A DNA stretch of 64,000 nt from Dyella amyloliquefaciens (GTDB taxonomy: Bacteria > Pseudomonadota > Gammaproteobacteria > Xanthomonadales > Rhodanobacteraceae), in NCBI RefSeq assembly GCF_004296575.1, contig NZ_SAYT01000010.1, positions 54,272 through 118,271 of the forward strand. The letters run 5' to 3'. This document shows, piece by piece, positions 16,993 to 25,439 of the stretch (positions within the stretch are counted from its first letter, which is position 1; every line of letters starts with the position of its first letter). The position numbers and the translations under genes are program-made. A model generated the notes under the pieces. The model was given only the letters and a program-made list of their open reading frames with translations. It did not search any database and was not told the origin of the DNA.

Positions 16993-18570
16993 ATGACGTC
17001 GCGCGTACGCTGGTTGCTGGTGTTCGGGGTGCTCGTGGTAGGTGGAGCACTGGGTTGGGCAACGTATCTCGGGCATGCAGTGCCGCCAGTGCGGCCGTTG
17101 CCACCGGCTGCTCCGCTGCAAGTGCGGCGAGGGCCCATCCAACCCCCCTTTACCGACGGCGAACTCAAACAGTTCCTCAAGGACGCGCGTCAGGCTGAGG
17201 CCATGGCGGATCCTTTGCAGCGCTGTCTTGCCTATCCAGAGCCGCCCGGCGTGCATTGGACCAAGGCGGTGACGTCTGCGTATTGCCATTACCTGTTCGA
17301 TCCAGTGGTCACGGCGGCGCAAGCGCGCGACCTGATCGAGAACGGGCATGTGTCCGAGCTGGAACAGAAGCTGTCCGCCGCGGAGCAGGCGCAGTTCTCG
17401 CAGGAGGGTGCACAGAGCCTGCTGGATCGGACATACAACCTGGCGTTTGGTGGAAGCACGGATGACACCCGTGCCTTGATGGATGCATGGAAGCGCCAGG
17501 CACCTGACAGTCCCTTTGCGCTTGCCGCCAGCGGCACTGCCTACGTGGCGATGGCCCAGCGTCAGCGAGGTAGCGCATATGCCCAGAAGACTCCCCAGAG
17601 TTCTTTCGAGGCCATGCATCGTTTGCTGGAGCGGGCACGGGAGGATCTCGACCGGGCCGTCGCGTTGGACCCCAGGTTGACGCCGGCTTACGTGGCGATG
17701 ATCTATGTCGGTGCACTCGACAGCGACCCAGCCTATGCCTTCAGTGCCGCGAAGCGCGCGTTGCACGTGGACCCGGCAAGTTATCCGGCGTACGCGCGCC
17801 TGGTATGGATGAGCCAGCCCAAGTGGGGTGGCAACGTGGCGCAGATGCAGCGGATCGTCGACGCTTCCCAGCAGCATGCGAAACAGAATCCGTTGCTGCT
17901 TTTGCTGTTGTCAGAGCGAAGCGGTGGCGAGGATTACGTGGAGAACTGCGCGTGCAATCCCTTCGATGAGGATGACCTCTATCGCAAGGTGTTTGCTGAG
18001 GCGGCGCCCGTGCGCATGCTGATGAGTGCCGGTTGGGCCGCCGCCAATCGCAACAACATCGCGTTGTCCGTGGTCTATCGTTCGGAGCTGTTGCGCTTCG
18101 ATCCCGGTCAGCTCGATCACAGGGAGAGCCGAGCATTCAACCTGATCATGCTCGGCGAGCCGGAGTGGGGCCTTGCCGAGGGCAATGCCCTGGTCAAGCT
18201 GGCGCCGCAGGACGAAACGGCTTATGACGTCCTTGGGCAGGCGCATCGTGCTCTTGGGGATGCCGGTCAGGCAGCGAACGATTTCGAACAGGCGTTGCGC
18301 CTCAATCCCACCGATACCTGGACCCTCACTGCGGTGGGCGACATCTACGTCAATGTGACGCATGACTGGGACAAAGGGTGGGCTGTCGCCAATCGGCTGG
18401 TGCAGCTGAGCCCCGAAGATCCGCGGGGATGGTTCATGCGGGCCAACATCCAGAGAGCACAGCCGCGCGACGGTCTGGAGCAGACGATCGCGGAGTTCAC
18501 CTCGCGCTTCGGAACTACCCCCGGCAACGAGGGACTCGTCGCCCAGATGAAGGCGATCAGGCCGCAGTGA
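16993..18570 (+). CDS. membrane-anchored tetratricopeptide repeat protein, unknown function
   Basis: A 525-residue protein with one N-terminal hydrophobic segment (about 5-24, WLLVFGVLVVGGALGWATYL), which is a signal anchor, then a periplasmic or external body. Helical repeats appear from about residue 180, and the C-terminal 150 residues contain clear TPR-like units (AYDVLGQAHRALGDAGQAANDFEQALRLNPTD). The middle part (CLAYPEP, YCHYLFDP, CACNPFDEDDLYRKVF) resembles proteins labelled DUF4034 in related genomes, but I am not certain. The start at 16993 has GGGGAACGGGA upstream; the ATG at 16969 lacks one. It stands alone after the che operon. No partner can be named. Confidence 0.7.
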   Translation: MTSRVRWLLVFGVLVVGGALGWATYLGHAVPPVRPLPPAAPLQVRRGPIQPPFTDGELKQFLKDARQAEAMADPLQRCLAYPEPPGVHWTKAVTSAYCHYLFDPVVTAAQARDLIENGHVSELEQKLSAAEQAQFSQEGAQSLLDRTYNLAFGGSTDDTRALMDAWKRQAPDSPFALAASGTAYVAMAQRQRGSAYAQKTPQSSFEAMHRLLERAREDLDRAVALDPRLTPAYVAMIYVGALDSDPAYAFSAAKRALHVDPASYPAYARLVWMSQPKWGGNVAQMQRIVDASQQHAKQNPLLLLLLSERSGGEDYVENCACNPFDEDDLYRKVFAEAAPVRMLMSAGWAAANRNNIALSVVYRSELLRFDPGQLDHRESRAFNLIMLGEPEWGLAEGNALVKLAPQDETAYDVLGQAHRALGDAGQAANDFEQALRLNPTDTWTLTAVGDIYVNVTHDWDKGWAVANRLVQLSPEDPRGWFMRANIQRAQPRDGLEQTIAEFTSRFGTTPGNEGLVAQMKAIRPQ

Positions 18571-18924
18571 GGTTGTCGCCGGAGGCGCGGAAGCTCTGTC
18601 TTTCGCTCGATTGACGTCACCTTGGGCCGAGCGTAGTTTGCGCCGCGCGACGGGCCTCGCTGGCCCGGCGTGTCCTTGTTCGCCCGTTTGAAGACGCAGG
18701 CTTCGCCACCCCGCCCAGCGACTTGCGCTCGCGCATGCCACATGCGCGATCTAGCTGTTGAGCGCTGCGCCCCCTGGGTAGCAGTGATATCGACCCATGC
18801 GGGGGCATGGCGCGGACGCAATGTGATCCGCCGGGCAGCGGATGCCCGACTAGCCGGCTTCTGCGGGTTCTGCTGGATACCCGGAAGCCATCGACGACCT
18901 CATCGAATAGCTGGAGGACGTGTC
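18571..18924. other. 354-bp stretch with no supported gene
   Basis: Open frames in both directions lack ribosome sites and good starts. The only structure I see is a 9-bp-arm inverted repeat, TCGCGCATG CCA CATGCGCGA, at 18729-18749. The stretch could be a dispersed repeat; nothing else is supportable. Confidence 0.4.
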
Positions 18925-19302
18925 ATGGCAAAGATCGCTCAATACAGTCTGAAGTGCGCGCTGCTCGTGGTTGCCGTCGCTTGTGCCGGCAACGTGCTGG
19001 CTCAGGACATGACCAAGGTAGCGCCGAAGAACACGCGGGTGCTGCTCGACAACGATCAGGTCAGGGTCATCGAGGTATCAACAAAGCCGGGCGACAAGTT
19101 GCCCATGCATTCGCACCCGGCGAATGTCGTCTACTTCGTCACCGGCGGGAAAACGAAGACCGTGACGGTCGACGGCAAGACAACCGAAACCGAGCACAAG
19201 GCGGGCGATACGGTCTGGAGCGAGGCGATCACCCACAGCAACGAGAACATCGGGAGCACTCCCACCAAGGCGTTGGTAATCGAACTTAAGACGGCCAAAT
19301 AG
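18925..19302 (+). CDS. exported small cupin protein
   Basis: A 125-residue protein with a signal peptide (residues 1-24, ending GNVLAQ) followed by one cupin beta-barrel. The metal-ligand motif is visible as KLPMHSHPANVVYFVTGG, with two His and a downstream acidic/His part. Such exported mini-cupins are common in xanthomonads and of unknown substrate. GGAGGA precedes the ATG at 18925 by six bases, which decides the start; the open frame upstream is not coding. A hairpin terminator follows. Confidence 0.8.
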   Translation: MAKIAQYSLKCALLVVAVACAGNVLAQDMTKVAPKNTRVLLDNDQVRVIEVSTKPGDKLPMHSHPANVVYFVTGGKTKTVTVDGKTTETEHKAGDTVWSEAITHSNENIGSTPTKALVIELKTAK

Positions 19303-19327
19303 CGCTGGGGCAATGAAACAGTAATAC

Positions 19328-19366
19328 CGTCATCGATCGATCCAGGTCTCGGGTCGATCGATGACG
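19328..19366. terminator. strong hairpin between convergent genes
   Basis: A 13-bp perfect stem (CGTCATCGATCGA with its reverse complement), extendable to 16 bp through a G-U pair, closes a 7-nt loop and is followed by CTTTG on the plus strand. It lies 26 bp after the cupin stop and 28 bp before the end of the convergent M48 gene, so it may serve both. Confidence 0.55.
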
Positions 19367-19393
19367 CTTTGCGCGAGCCGAAGCAGGCCTGGT

Positions 19394-20461
19394 TCAGTGG
19401 CTGGCGTGCGATCCATCCGAAGCGTGAGCCGCGCGGAATCGGGTCGATGCCTCGGTAGCGCGGGCGATGCGTTCGCCGGTCAGCGGGTGGCTGGATGCAT
19501 AGCGAAGTTCTTCGCCCTGCAGCTCGGGATGCGCTCGCTCCAGCGCCTCCATCGCATGCACGAAGGCCATCGGGTCGATGTTCTGCTGTGCAAGCGCATC
19601 GAGGGCAAAGCGGTCGGCGTCTTCCTCGAAGTGGCGGCTGTAGTGGCTGTCGATCAGGAACATCGGAATGCCGGCGGCAACGCCGCCCATCGACGTCACG
19701 TCGCCCATCAGCATGCCGGCCACGATCAGCACGCCCGAGCTGCGCAGCACCTGGCGAAGCATGTGGTGATGGGCCTGATGCCCGAGTTCGTGGGCGATCA
19801 CGGCGATGAAGGCGGCATCGTCAGGCACCGCCTTGGCGAGATCATCGGTGAACACGATGGTGCCGCCGGGCAGGGCGAATGCGTTCGCACCGATGGCTTT
19901 CGCCTGGTAGAACCTGAGGCGCACGTCGGGTGCGCCATGGATACCGTTGACGAAGTGCCAGAACACCGATTGCAGATGCGACTGTCGATCGGGCGGCAAC
20001 GACGTGGGCATCAACATGCGACCTTCCAGCGCCGCCAGCGATTGCTTGCCCATCGCGTGTTCCACCGATGCTGGCATGTGCGTGGCGATGCGATCCGCCG
20101 CCCAGGGCAGACCGTACTCGAACATGCCAAAGAGTGATACCACGACGACGACGATGCCGGCCAGCGCCGCCATCCAGCGGCGCTCCAGCCAGTCCGCCAT
20201 GCGTTCGATCAGGTGGTGGCGGGGGAACCAGTCCGCCGGCAATGCATCATGGTCGATCTGCAGATGGGCGCCATCGCGCAAGCGCAGCGTGAAGGGGATG
20301 CCGGTCACCCGCGCGCTGGGTTCGACCGCGGTCCACGGCGCGCTCCATTCCTGCAGATCGTCCGCGCTGCGCCAGCGCAGCACGTCTTCGTCACGCCACG
20401 CGTTGACTCGCGTGGCGTGCGTGGAGCGGCCATCGAAATAGGTCGCCGGAACCATCGCCAT
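19394..20461 (-). CDS. M48 family zinc metalloprotease, membrane-anchored
   Basis: A 355-residue protein. A cytoplasmic-looking N-terminal part (1-95) carries no motif I recognise. One membrane segment follows (about 99-119, AALAGIVVVVVSLFGMFEYG), then the M48 peptidase domain with zinc site HELGH (224-228) and third ligand Glu280 in FEEDADRFAL. M48 proteins act in envelope protein quality control. Its ATG shares one base with the stop of the upstream DUF898 gene (TGATG), so the pair is translationally coupled, a pairing also seen in other proteobacteria. Confidence 0.9.
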   Translation of the reverse strand: MAMVPATYFDGRSTHATRVNAWRDEDVLRWRSADDLQEWSAPWTAVEPSARVTGIPFTLRLRDGAHLQIDHDALPADWFPRHHLIERMADWLERRWMAALAGIVVVVVSLFGMFEYGLPWAADRIATHMPASVEHAMGKQSLAALEGRMLMPTSLPPDRQSHLQSVFWHFVNGIHGAPDVRLRFYQAKAIGANAFALPGGTIVFTDDLAKAVPDDAAFIAVIAHELGHQAHHHMLRQVLRSSGVLIVAGMLMGDVTSMGGVAAGIPMFLIDSHYSRHFEEDADRFALDALAQQNIDPMAFVHAMEALERAHPELQGEELRYASSHPLTGERIARATEASTRFRAAHASDGSHASH

Positions 20462-21642
20462 CAGAGGCCGATATCGATGCCCAGCAGGCTGTCCATCTCG
20501 GTGGCGGTGGCGCCGATCTCACCATGGGCAAACGCGTCCCGGACGAAGTCACTGAGGTCGCCTTCGCCGATGACCTCCAGGTGTTCCGCGCGATAGCGTG
20601 CCATGCGGATGCGCGCCCAGGGCAGGGCGAGGCCGATGGAGAACAGCACTGCCAATGCGTTGGTGAGGTACAGGCTGAGCATCGGCCAATACTCCAGCGT
20701 GGAGCGGAACCGGTACAGACCCAGCTGCGCCTGGTTGTAGAGCAGGTTGGTCATGCGCGTATGGGCGAACGTCCACACGCCGAGATACGCCGGGGCCATC
20801 GTGGCGTAGGTACCGAGGAGGAAATACGGCGAAGGCATCTTCGGGTTGAACGCCTGCGTGTTGCCCTTGGTGATGTACACGGCAACGGCGGAGAACAAGA
20901 GGAGGCACGGCACGAACCACGCCAGCGCGACGCCGGCGGCCTTGATGTAGACGCCGTAGTAGTTGCCGATCTCGCTGTCGAAGCGGAACGACTTCCCGCC
21001 GAAGTGATGGTTTTCCACCATCCATTCCTGCTGGTGCCCCTTGATCCACGGGTAGAGGCCGGTGAAGCCGGCGAACGCCAGCAGGATGCCTATGCCCGGA
21101 TGGCCAGCGGCCGTGGTCAGCAAGTACAGAATGAAAGGAATGGCCATCAGGAAATAGACGCCCAGATACCACTTGTAGGCGCCCATGTAGTCTTCGCTGA
21201 AGAAGAAGCGCAGGCCTCGCCACGAGGAGTAACGTGCACGGAACATCATGCTCTTGACGATCAGGCACGGCATGAAAGTCGCCACCACGAGTGCCGCCAA
21301 TCCCTGCAGCGGTACGGCGATGCGGCCGGCGAGCACATAGATGGCGAAGATGGCCACGGTCAGCAGGCGCCCCTTGAGGATGGGCAACGGCCGAGCGAGG
21401 TAATCGAACGGCGAGCCGCCCAGCGTCGTGTTTGCGTACATGTAGCGCCGCGTACGCACCGTGGCCCAGGCAGAGTAGATGCCCAATGTCACGAGGCTCA
21501 GCGCCACGTTGACGATCCAGATGCGGAAGTAGTCGCTCGCGTGGCCGTGGAAGCGGAGGCGGTGGACCTCCGTCGTGTCTCGTGCAGGTATAACGTCCAA
21601 CTCGGGCAGGTACACGCCCGAGGCCATGGTCTCGTCATGCAT
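20461..21642 (-). CDS. DUF898 (YjgN family) membrane protein
   Basis: A 393-residue polytopic membrane protein with about eight hydrophobic segments (for example WIVNVALSLVTLGIYSAWA near 40-60). The family-typical text RRYMYANTTLGGSPFDYLARPLPILKGRLL is visible. The family (YjgN/DUF898) has no established function. The start at 21642 has AAAAGGGGATC upstream; the ATG at 21687 does not. It is the upstream partner of the M48 protease in a two-gene operon, so it may be a substrate, anchor or regulator of that protease; this is inference. Confidence 0.87.
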   Translation of the reverse strand: MHDETMASGVYLPELDVIPARDTTEVHRLRFHGHASDYFRIWIVNVALSLVTLGIYSAWATVRTRRYMYANTTLGGSPFDYLARPLPILKGRLLTVAIFAIYVLAGRIAVPLQGLAALVVATFMPCLIVKSMMFRARYSSWRGLRFFFSEDYMGAYKWYLGVYFLMAIPFILYLLTTAAGHPGIGILLAFAGFTGLYPWIKGHQQEWMVENHHFGGKSFRFDSEIGNYYGVYIKAAGVALAWFVPCLLLFSAVAVYITKGNTQAFNPKMPSPYFLLGTYATMAPAYLGVWTFAHTRMTNLLYNQAQLGLYRFRSTLEYWPMLSLYLTNALAVLFSIGLALPWARIRMARYRAEHLEVIGEGDLSDFVRDAFAHGEIGATATEMDSLLGIDIGL

Positions 21643-21754
21643 GCTCTGGATCCCCTTTTGGCTTCCCCCCGGAAGCCACGGCAGCATAGCCGAGAAGCTG
21701 TCTTAGGAAGGGGTCAGGAACTTGCGATCCTGTAGGGGAACGCTGAGGCTGGTG

Positions 21755-22951
21755 TCAGCAGCGTGAGTCGCCGGCTTCGGCGAAGGTCGGGGAGCCGGGA
21801 CCCGCCGAAGTGACGCCATTGCGTCCGTCAAACTTGGTCCGGTACATCGCCTCATCCGCCAGCCGCACGAGCTGTTCGAAGCGCACGTCCTGTCGGGCTG
21901 TCGCCACACCAATGCTGGCCGTGACGGGGATGCTCTGGTTGTCGATGCGCGCGTGCGAATACGCCAGGGCTTGGCGCAGATCCTCGGCGACCGCCAGTCC
22001 CTGGGCGAGGTCGGCGCCGGGCAGGGCAAGCACGAACTCTTCGCCGCCATACCTGGCGGCAAGGTGCCCCGGCCAGTCGGTGATGCTTCGCAGAACGGTG
22101 GTCACGTGGCGCAGCACGGCGTCGCCGGCGTCATGACCCCACCGATCGTTGATCTGCTTGAACAAGTCCAGGTCGAAGATCAGCAGGGTGAACGGTTGTT
22201 CCCGTTGCTGGCAGCGCTCCAGGCTGGCGCGCCCCTGGGCGACCACGGCGCTGCGGTTGAGCAGCCCGGTCAGGCCATCCGTATGCGCGGCGTGGCCCAG
22301 GTCGACCATGAGGCGCTCGGTGATCAGCTGCAGCAGGGCGAAATAGGAGGCGAGCCCGGTCAGGATGCCAATCACATAGGTGGCCGCCACGGATGTGCCG
22401 GCCAGCATGATGTCCTGCCCGGAAGCGGGATCGAGCGGGATAAGGGCGCGCAGGAGATAGAACGTGCCGTTGCAGATCATCACGGCCGCGGCGATGCGGC
22501 AGCTGATGCGGATCTCGCGCTGACTGTGGCGAAGCAACAGATACGCGTAGGCGAAATTGAAGGACATCGCCTGCAAGCTGCCGACCACCAGTCGGGTGCC
22601 GAGGCTGGGGGTGACGTAGGCAAACCAGGCCATGCAGAGGCAGTACGCCACCACCAGCGCCATCGGCCAACGCAGGCGCAGCGGCTGGCCCAGGTGCACG
22701 GCGATGCCCTTGAGCGTGAGCATGTTGGCGGTCACCAGCAGGCCGTTGCCCACCACGATCGAGAACAGGTCGGGGATGTGGTTGCGCAGGCCGATCAGGG
22801 TGATGCCCAGGGTGCTGATCCATATCCCGGCGACCCAGATGCGAAGCACCACCTGGGTGTGCAGGACCGTCATCAGCGACGTGAAACCGATCGAGGCTCC
22901 TACGCCCATCAGCAGGCTGACTAGGGTCAGGGTCGGTATGTCCAGATGCAT
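21755..22951 (-). CDS. membrane-bound diguanylate cyclase (GGDEF)
   Basis: A 398-residue protein. The N-terminal part (about 1-212) has six to seven hydrophobic helices without a recognised sensor domain. A GGDEF domain (about 220-385) follows, with DGLTGLLNR at 225-233, FDLDLFKQIND at 259-269 and the active-site motif GGEEF at 302-306. It makes cyclic-di-GMP from two GTP. The product-inhibition I-site (RxxD five residues before GGEEF) is not present, so feedback inhibition is probably weak. The start at 22951 has AGGGAG upstream, and the further upstream open frame adds no membrane segment. Confidence 0.92.
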   Translation of the reverse strand: MHLDIPTLTLVSLLMGVGASIGFTSLMTVLHTQVVLRIWVAGIWISTLGITLIGLRNHIPDLFSIVVGNGLLVTANMLTLKGIAVHLGQPLRLRWPMALVVAYCLCMAWFAYVTPSLGTRLVVGSLQAMSFNFAYAYLLLRHSQREIRISCRIAAAVMICNGTFYLLRALIPLDPASGQDIMLAGTSVAATYVIGILTGLASYFALLQLITERLMVDLGHAAHTDGLTGLLNRSAVVAQGRASLERCQQREQPFTLLIFDLDLFKQINDRWGHDAGDAVLRHVTTVLRSITDWPGHLAARYGGEEFVLALPGADLAQGLAVAEDLRQALAYSHARIDNQSIPVTASIGVATARQDVRFEQLVRLADEAMYRTKFDGRNGVTSAGPGSPTFAEAGDSRC

Positions 22952-23109
22952 GGCTCTCCCTAATGCGGTCTCCCCAGGGAGACGCCGGGCCGTTACAAAG
23001 GTTGGCGTAGGGCCGTTACTTCCACGGGTCAACCGTGGTTATCGACCGGAGCTTACAAAGCTTGAACTGCGTCACAAATATGAGCCAGAGCATGCCCGGA
23101 GGCGGGTAG

Positions 23110-23138
23110 AAAAAAAAAGAGGCCCCGACAGGGGCCTC
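23110..23138 (-). terminator. rho-independent terminator
   Basis: On the minus strand an 8-bp stem GAGGCCCC/GGGGCCTC with a TGTC loop is followed by a run of about nine T. It lies 38 bp past the stop of the small secreted protein gene (23176-23535) and ends its transcript. Confidence 0.92.
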
Positions 23139-23175
23139 AAGCAAGACAAAGGTATGAAGAAATGGGGGTAATGCC

Positions 23176-23535
23176 TTACCAGGTGCGCACGTCGGCAATG
23201 CCGACCGTGTAGGACTGCATGTCCGGATCGAAGCGGAACAGGCGGCCCAGGTCGAAATCGACTGACTGGCCCGGGGCGATATTGGTGGTGCCGGCCGGCC
23301 AGCCCTTCTTGGACTGCAGGACCTTGCCGGAACCGTCCTTCGCATCGATCGCCACCTGGGCGGCGGCGGGCTGGGCGCAGTGGTTGACCAGCTGGCCGGC
23401 AAGGCTCAGGCGGGCGCCCATGCCGCTGCCGACGAGCTTCATCTTGAAGCCTTCGACGACGAAGTCAGTGGGAGCGCAGGCGTGCGCGGCCAGCGGAGCG
23501 AACAGGAGCAGCGCGGAGGCGATCAGGGTCTTCAT
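23176..23535 (-). CDS. small secreted protein, unknown function
   Basis: A 119-residue protein with a signal peptide (MKTLIASALLLFAPLAAHA, residues 1-19). Its mature part looks like a single immunoglobulin-like/FxLYD-type beta domain (GARLSLAGQLVNHCAQPAAAQVAIDAKDGSGKVLQSKKGWPAGTTNIAPGQSVDFDLG), a fold often found in exported accessory proteins. Two cysteines (about 20 and 53) could form a disulphide. It is monocistronic, ended by the terminator at 23110-23138. I recognise no specific family beyond that fold guess. Confidence 0.7.
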   Translation of the reverse strand: MKTLIASALLLFAPLAAHACAPTDFVVEGFKMKLVGSGMGARLSLAGQLVNHCAQPAAAQVAIDAKDGSGKVLQSKKGWPAGTTNIAPGQSVDFDLGRLFRFDPDMQSYTVGIADVRTW

Positions 23536-23631
23536 GGGCGGAATCCGTCGATGGGGTCAGGTCGAAATTAGGAACGACATGACAAACATCGGCGTTTTCG
23601 CCGGATTCTTTAGCCCAGCGGGATCCGGCGT

Positions 23632-24243
23632 TCAGGTTGCCGGGCGCAGCTCGGTGTGCTCGATGAACCACAATCCCGCGAACAGCTTCGGGTCGATGGA
23701 GTAGCCCTCGGCCGCGCGGGCGAACAGCCAGTGTCCCGCTTCCTTGCGCGGTACCTCATGCACCACGATGTTCTCGGTCTCGTCGCCGCCACCCGGTCCC
23801 ACCTTCTCCAGATCCCAGGCGCGCACGAAGGCGATCATCTCCGTGCTCATGCCGGAGGACGAAGGTCCCTCGTGGACGAAGTCCAGCCGACCGCAGCGAT
23901 AGCCGGTTTCCTCCTCCAGCTCGCGACGGGCCGCCAGCAGGGCATCCTCGTCGCCGTGGGCATGCAGGTCGCCGACCAGGCCGGCCGGCATTTCGATGGT
24001 GTTCTTCAGGATGGAAACGCGGTACTGCTCCACGAACAGCACCTTGTCCTCCGGCGTCACCGCCAGAATGATCACCGCGCCACCGGGGTTGTTGCGCTCG
24101 GCGAACTCCCAGCGGCCACGCTTGCGCAGGCTCAGCCACTTGCCGACGTAGAGGGTTTCCACCGGTGCGCTGGCGTCGACGGGAATGGGGCTGCGCTCGG
24201 GTGAATTCATGGGCATGGCCGGAAGCAGGAAGGAGACCTGCAT
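23632..24243 (-). CDS. NUDIX hydrolase (ADP-ribose pyrophosphatase type)
   Basis: A 203-residue protein of ADP-ribose/NDP-sugar pyrophosphatase type. The catalytic NUDIX helix is DALLAARRELEEETGY (about residues 104-119), with the REXXEEXG core intact, although the leading glycine part is shifted by two residues. The upstream PGGAVIILAV and FVEQYR, and the downstream GPSSSGMSTEMIAFVRA, fit this class. It hydrolyses nucleoside diphosphates linked to another moiety. The start is ambiguous among 24243, 24216 and 24210; 24243 has GGGAACGG upstream. It lies 56 bp downstream of, and on the same strand as, the EamA gene. Confidence 0.85.
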   Translation of the reverse strand: MQVSFLLPAMPMNSPERSPIPVDASAPVETLYVGKWLSLRKRGRWEFAERNNPGGAVIILAVTPEDKVLFVEQYRVSILKNTIEMPAGLVGDLHAHGDEDALLAARRELEEETGYRCGRLDFVHEGPSSSGMSTEMIAFVRAWDLEKVGPGGGDETENIVVHEVPRKEAGHWLFARAAEGYSIDPKLFAGLWFIEHTELRPAT

Positions 24244-24299
24244 GGTGCCGTTCCCATGTGGCAGTCACAACCTCCGGGCGCGACGGTTGGCCGTGCCGG

Positions 24300-25265
24300 C
24301 TATCCCTCGGTGATCAATTCGACCGGGCGCGGGCGGATACGCACCGCCCACATCACGCCGATCACCAGCAAGGCCACGCCGGTCAGCGTCAGCGAACCCG
24401 GCATCTGGCCGCGTAGCGCGAACGCGTAGCCGAGCGCAGCGAGGGTTTCGAACACGATGAGCTGCCCGGCCAGCGCCGTGGGCAGGCGCTGGCTGGCAGC
24501 GTTCCAGCACAACGTGCCCAGCCAGGAAGCGAACAGGCCGATGGCCGCCATCAGCCCGACGAAGCGCAGCGGGTGCGGACCGAACGGCATGGCGAACGGA
24601 TTGCTGGTGACGCCCATGAATAGCCAGAGCAGCACATAACCGGTCAGCGCGAGCGGCAACGTGGCAATGCCCTGCGCCGTGGCCCAGGTGCGCGGGCGGC
24701 GATCGGTGTGGTGGCGCAGCCAGTCGGCGTTGCGCAGGGGATACCAGGTCCAGCACACCACTGCGCCACAGGCGAGCAACGCACCCTGCAGGTAACGCGA
24801 GAAATCGACCGTGGCCTGCTGCTCCATCGCGGCGAGTTCCGCCCGGTTGACGCAGGCGATGCCGGCGACGATCAGCAACAGGGACGGTGCCAGCCACCCC
24901 CAGGGCAGTCGCCCGTCGCGCCGTGCATTGCGAAGGTTCGCCGTGATGGCGATCACCACCGGCAGCGTGCCGATGATCATGGTGGGCACGGGCGCGCCTG
25001 CGCGCTGGATCGCGCTCGCCAGGCACAGGTAGTACAGCAGGTTGCCCACCGCGGCGAGCTTCAGCGCTTCCAGCCAGTCGGCCCGGCTCAGTTGCCTCAG
25101 GGCATGGCGATCCACCCACGCGAGCGGCAGCGCGATCAGGCCGAACGCGAGGTAGCGCCCCACCGACTGCAAGGCCGCCGGGTACTCCGGCAACAGCAGC
25201 GGGCTGACGAATACCAGACCCCACATCAGGCCGGCGGCGAGTGCGTAGAAAATGCCTGTCCACAT
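24300..25265 (-). CDS. EamA/DMT family permease
   Basis: A 321-residue inner-membrane protein with about ten hydrophobic helices in two EamA halves (opening MWTGIFYALAAGLMWGLVFVSPLLLP). DMT permeases export metabolites such as amino acids or drugs; the substrate is not readable. The frame is open upstream to 25421 but runs through a REP-like repeat, so the start is placed at 25265, where the first membrane helix begins; the ribosome site there is weak. An AraC-type regulator lies directly upstream on the same strand, a common arrangement for this permease class, so it is the likely activator. Confidence 0.85.
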   Translation of the reverse strand: MWTGIFYALAAGLMWGLVFVSPLLLPEYPAALQSVGRYLAFGLIALPLAWVDRHALRQLSRADWLEALKLAAVGNLLYYLCLASAIQRAGAPVPTMIIGTLPVVIAITANLRNARRDGRLPWGWLAPSLLLIVAGIACVNRAELAAMEQQATVDFSRYLQGALLACGAVVCWTWYPLRNADWLRHHTDRRPRTWATAQGIATLPLALTGYVLLWLFMGVTSNPFAMPFGPHPLRFVGLMAAIGLFASWLGTLCWNAASQRLPTALAGQLIVFETLAALGYAFALRGQMPGSLTLTGVALLVIGVMWAVRIRPRPVELITEG

Positions 25266-25337
25266 GGTGTGCAGCGTGTCGTATCGCGAGTGCGCCGTCT
25301 TGTACGAGATTGCTCCGGCCGCAACGATTCGTCTTTC

Positions 25338-25420
25338 TGTGAGAGCGCACCCTGTGCGCGACGGGCGACGCATCACGGACGGAGAGGCGGGTTGTGTCGC
25401 GCACAGGGTGCGCTCCCACA
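25338..25420. repeat. REP-like doublet, copy 2 (variant)
   Basis: Arms at 25338-25361 and 25397-25420 flank a 35-bp centre. This copy differs from the others: GAGAGCGCACCCTGTGCGCG instead of AGGAGCGCACCCAGTGCGCG, and the change is compensated in the opposite arm. This is as expected of a structure under selection for pairing or of a separate subfamily. Confidence 0.82.
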
Positions 25421-25439
25421 AAAGCAGTCGCGAGGCGGG

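Noticed and set aside
18617..18808. Small minus-strand frame in the 18571-18924 gap
   Set aside because: No ribosome site, Arg/Ala/Ser-biased text and no recognisable family; more likely part of a dispersed repeat or spacer.
24266..25421. Longer start (25421) for the EamA permease
   Set aside because: The added residues are encoded by the REP-like doublet and are hydrophilic, before the first membrane helix.
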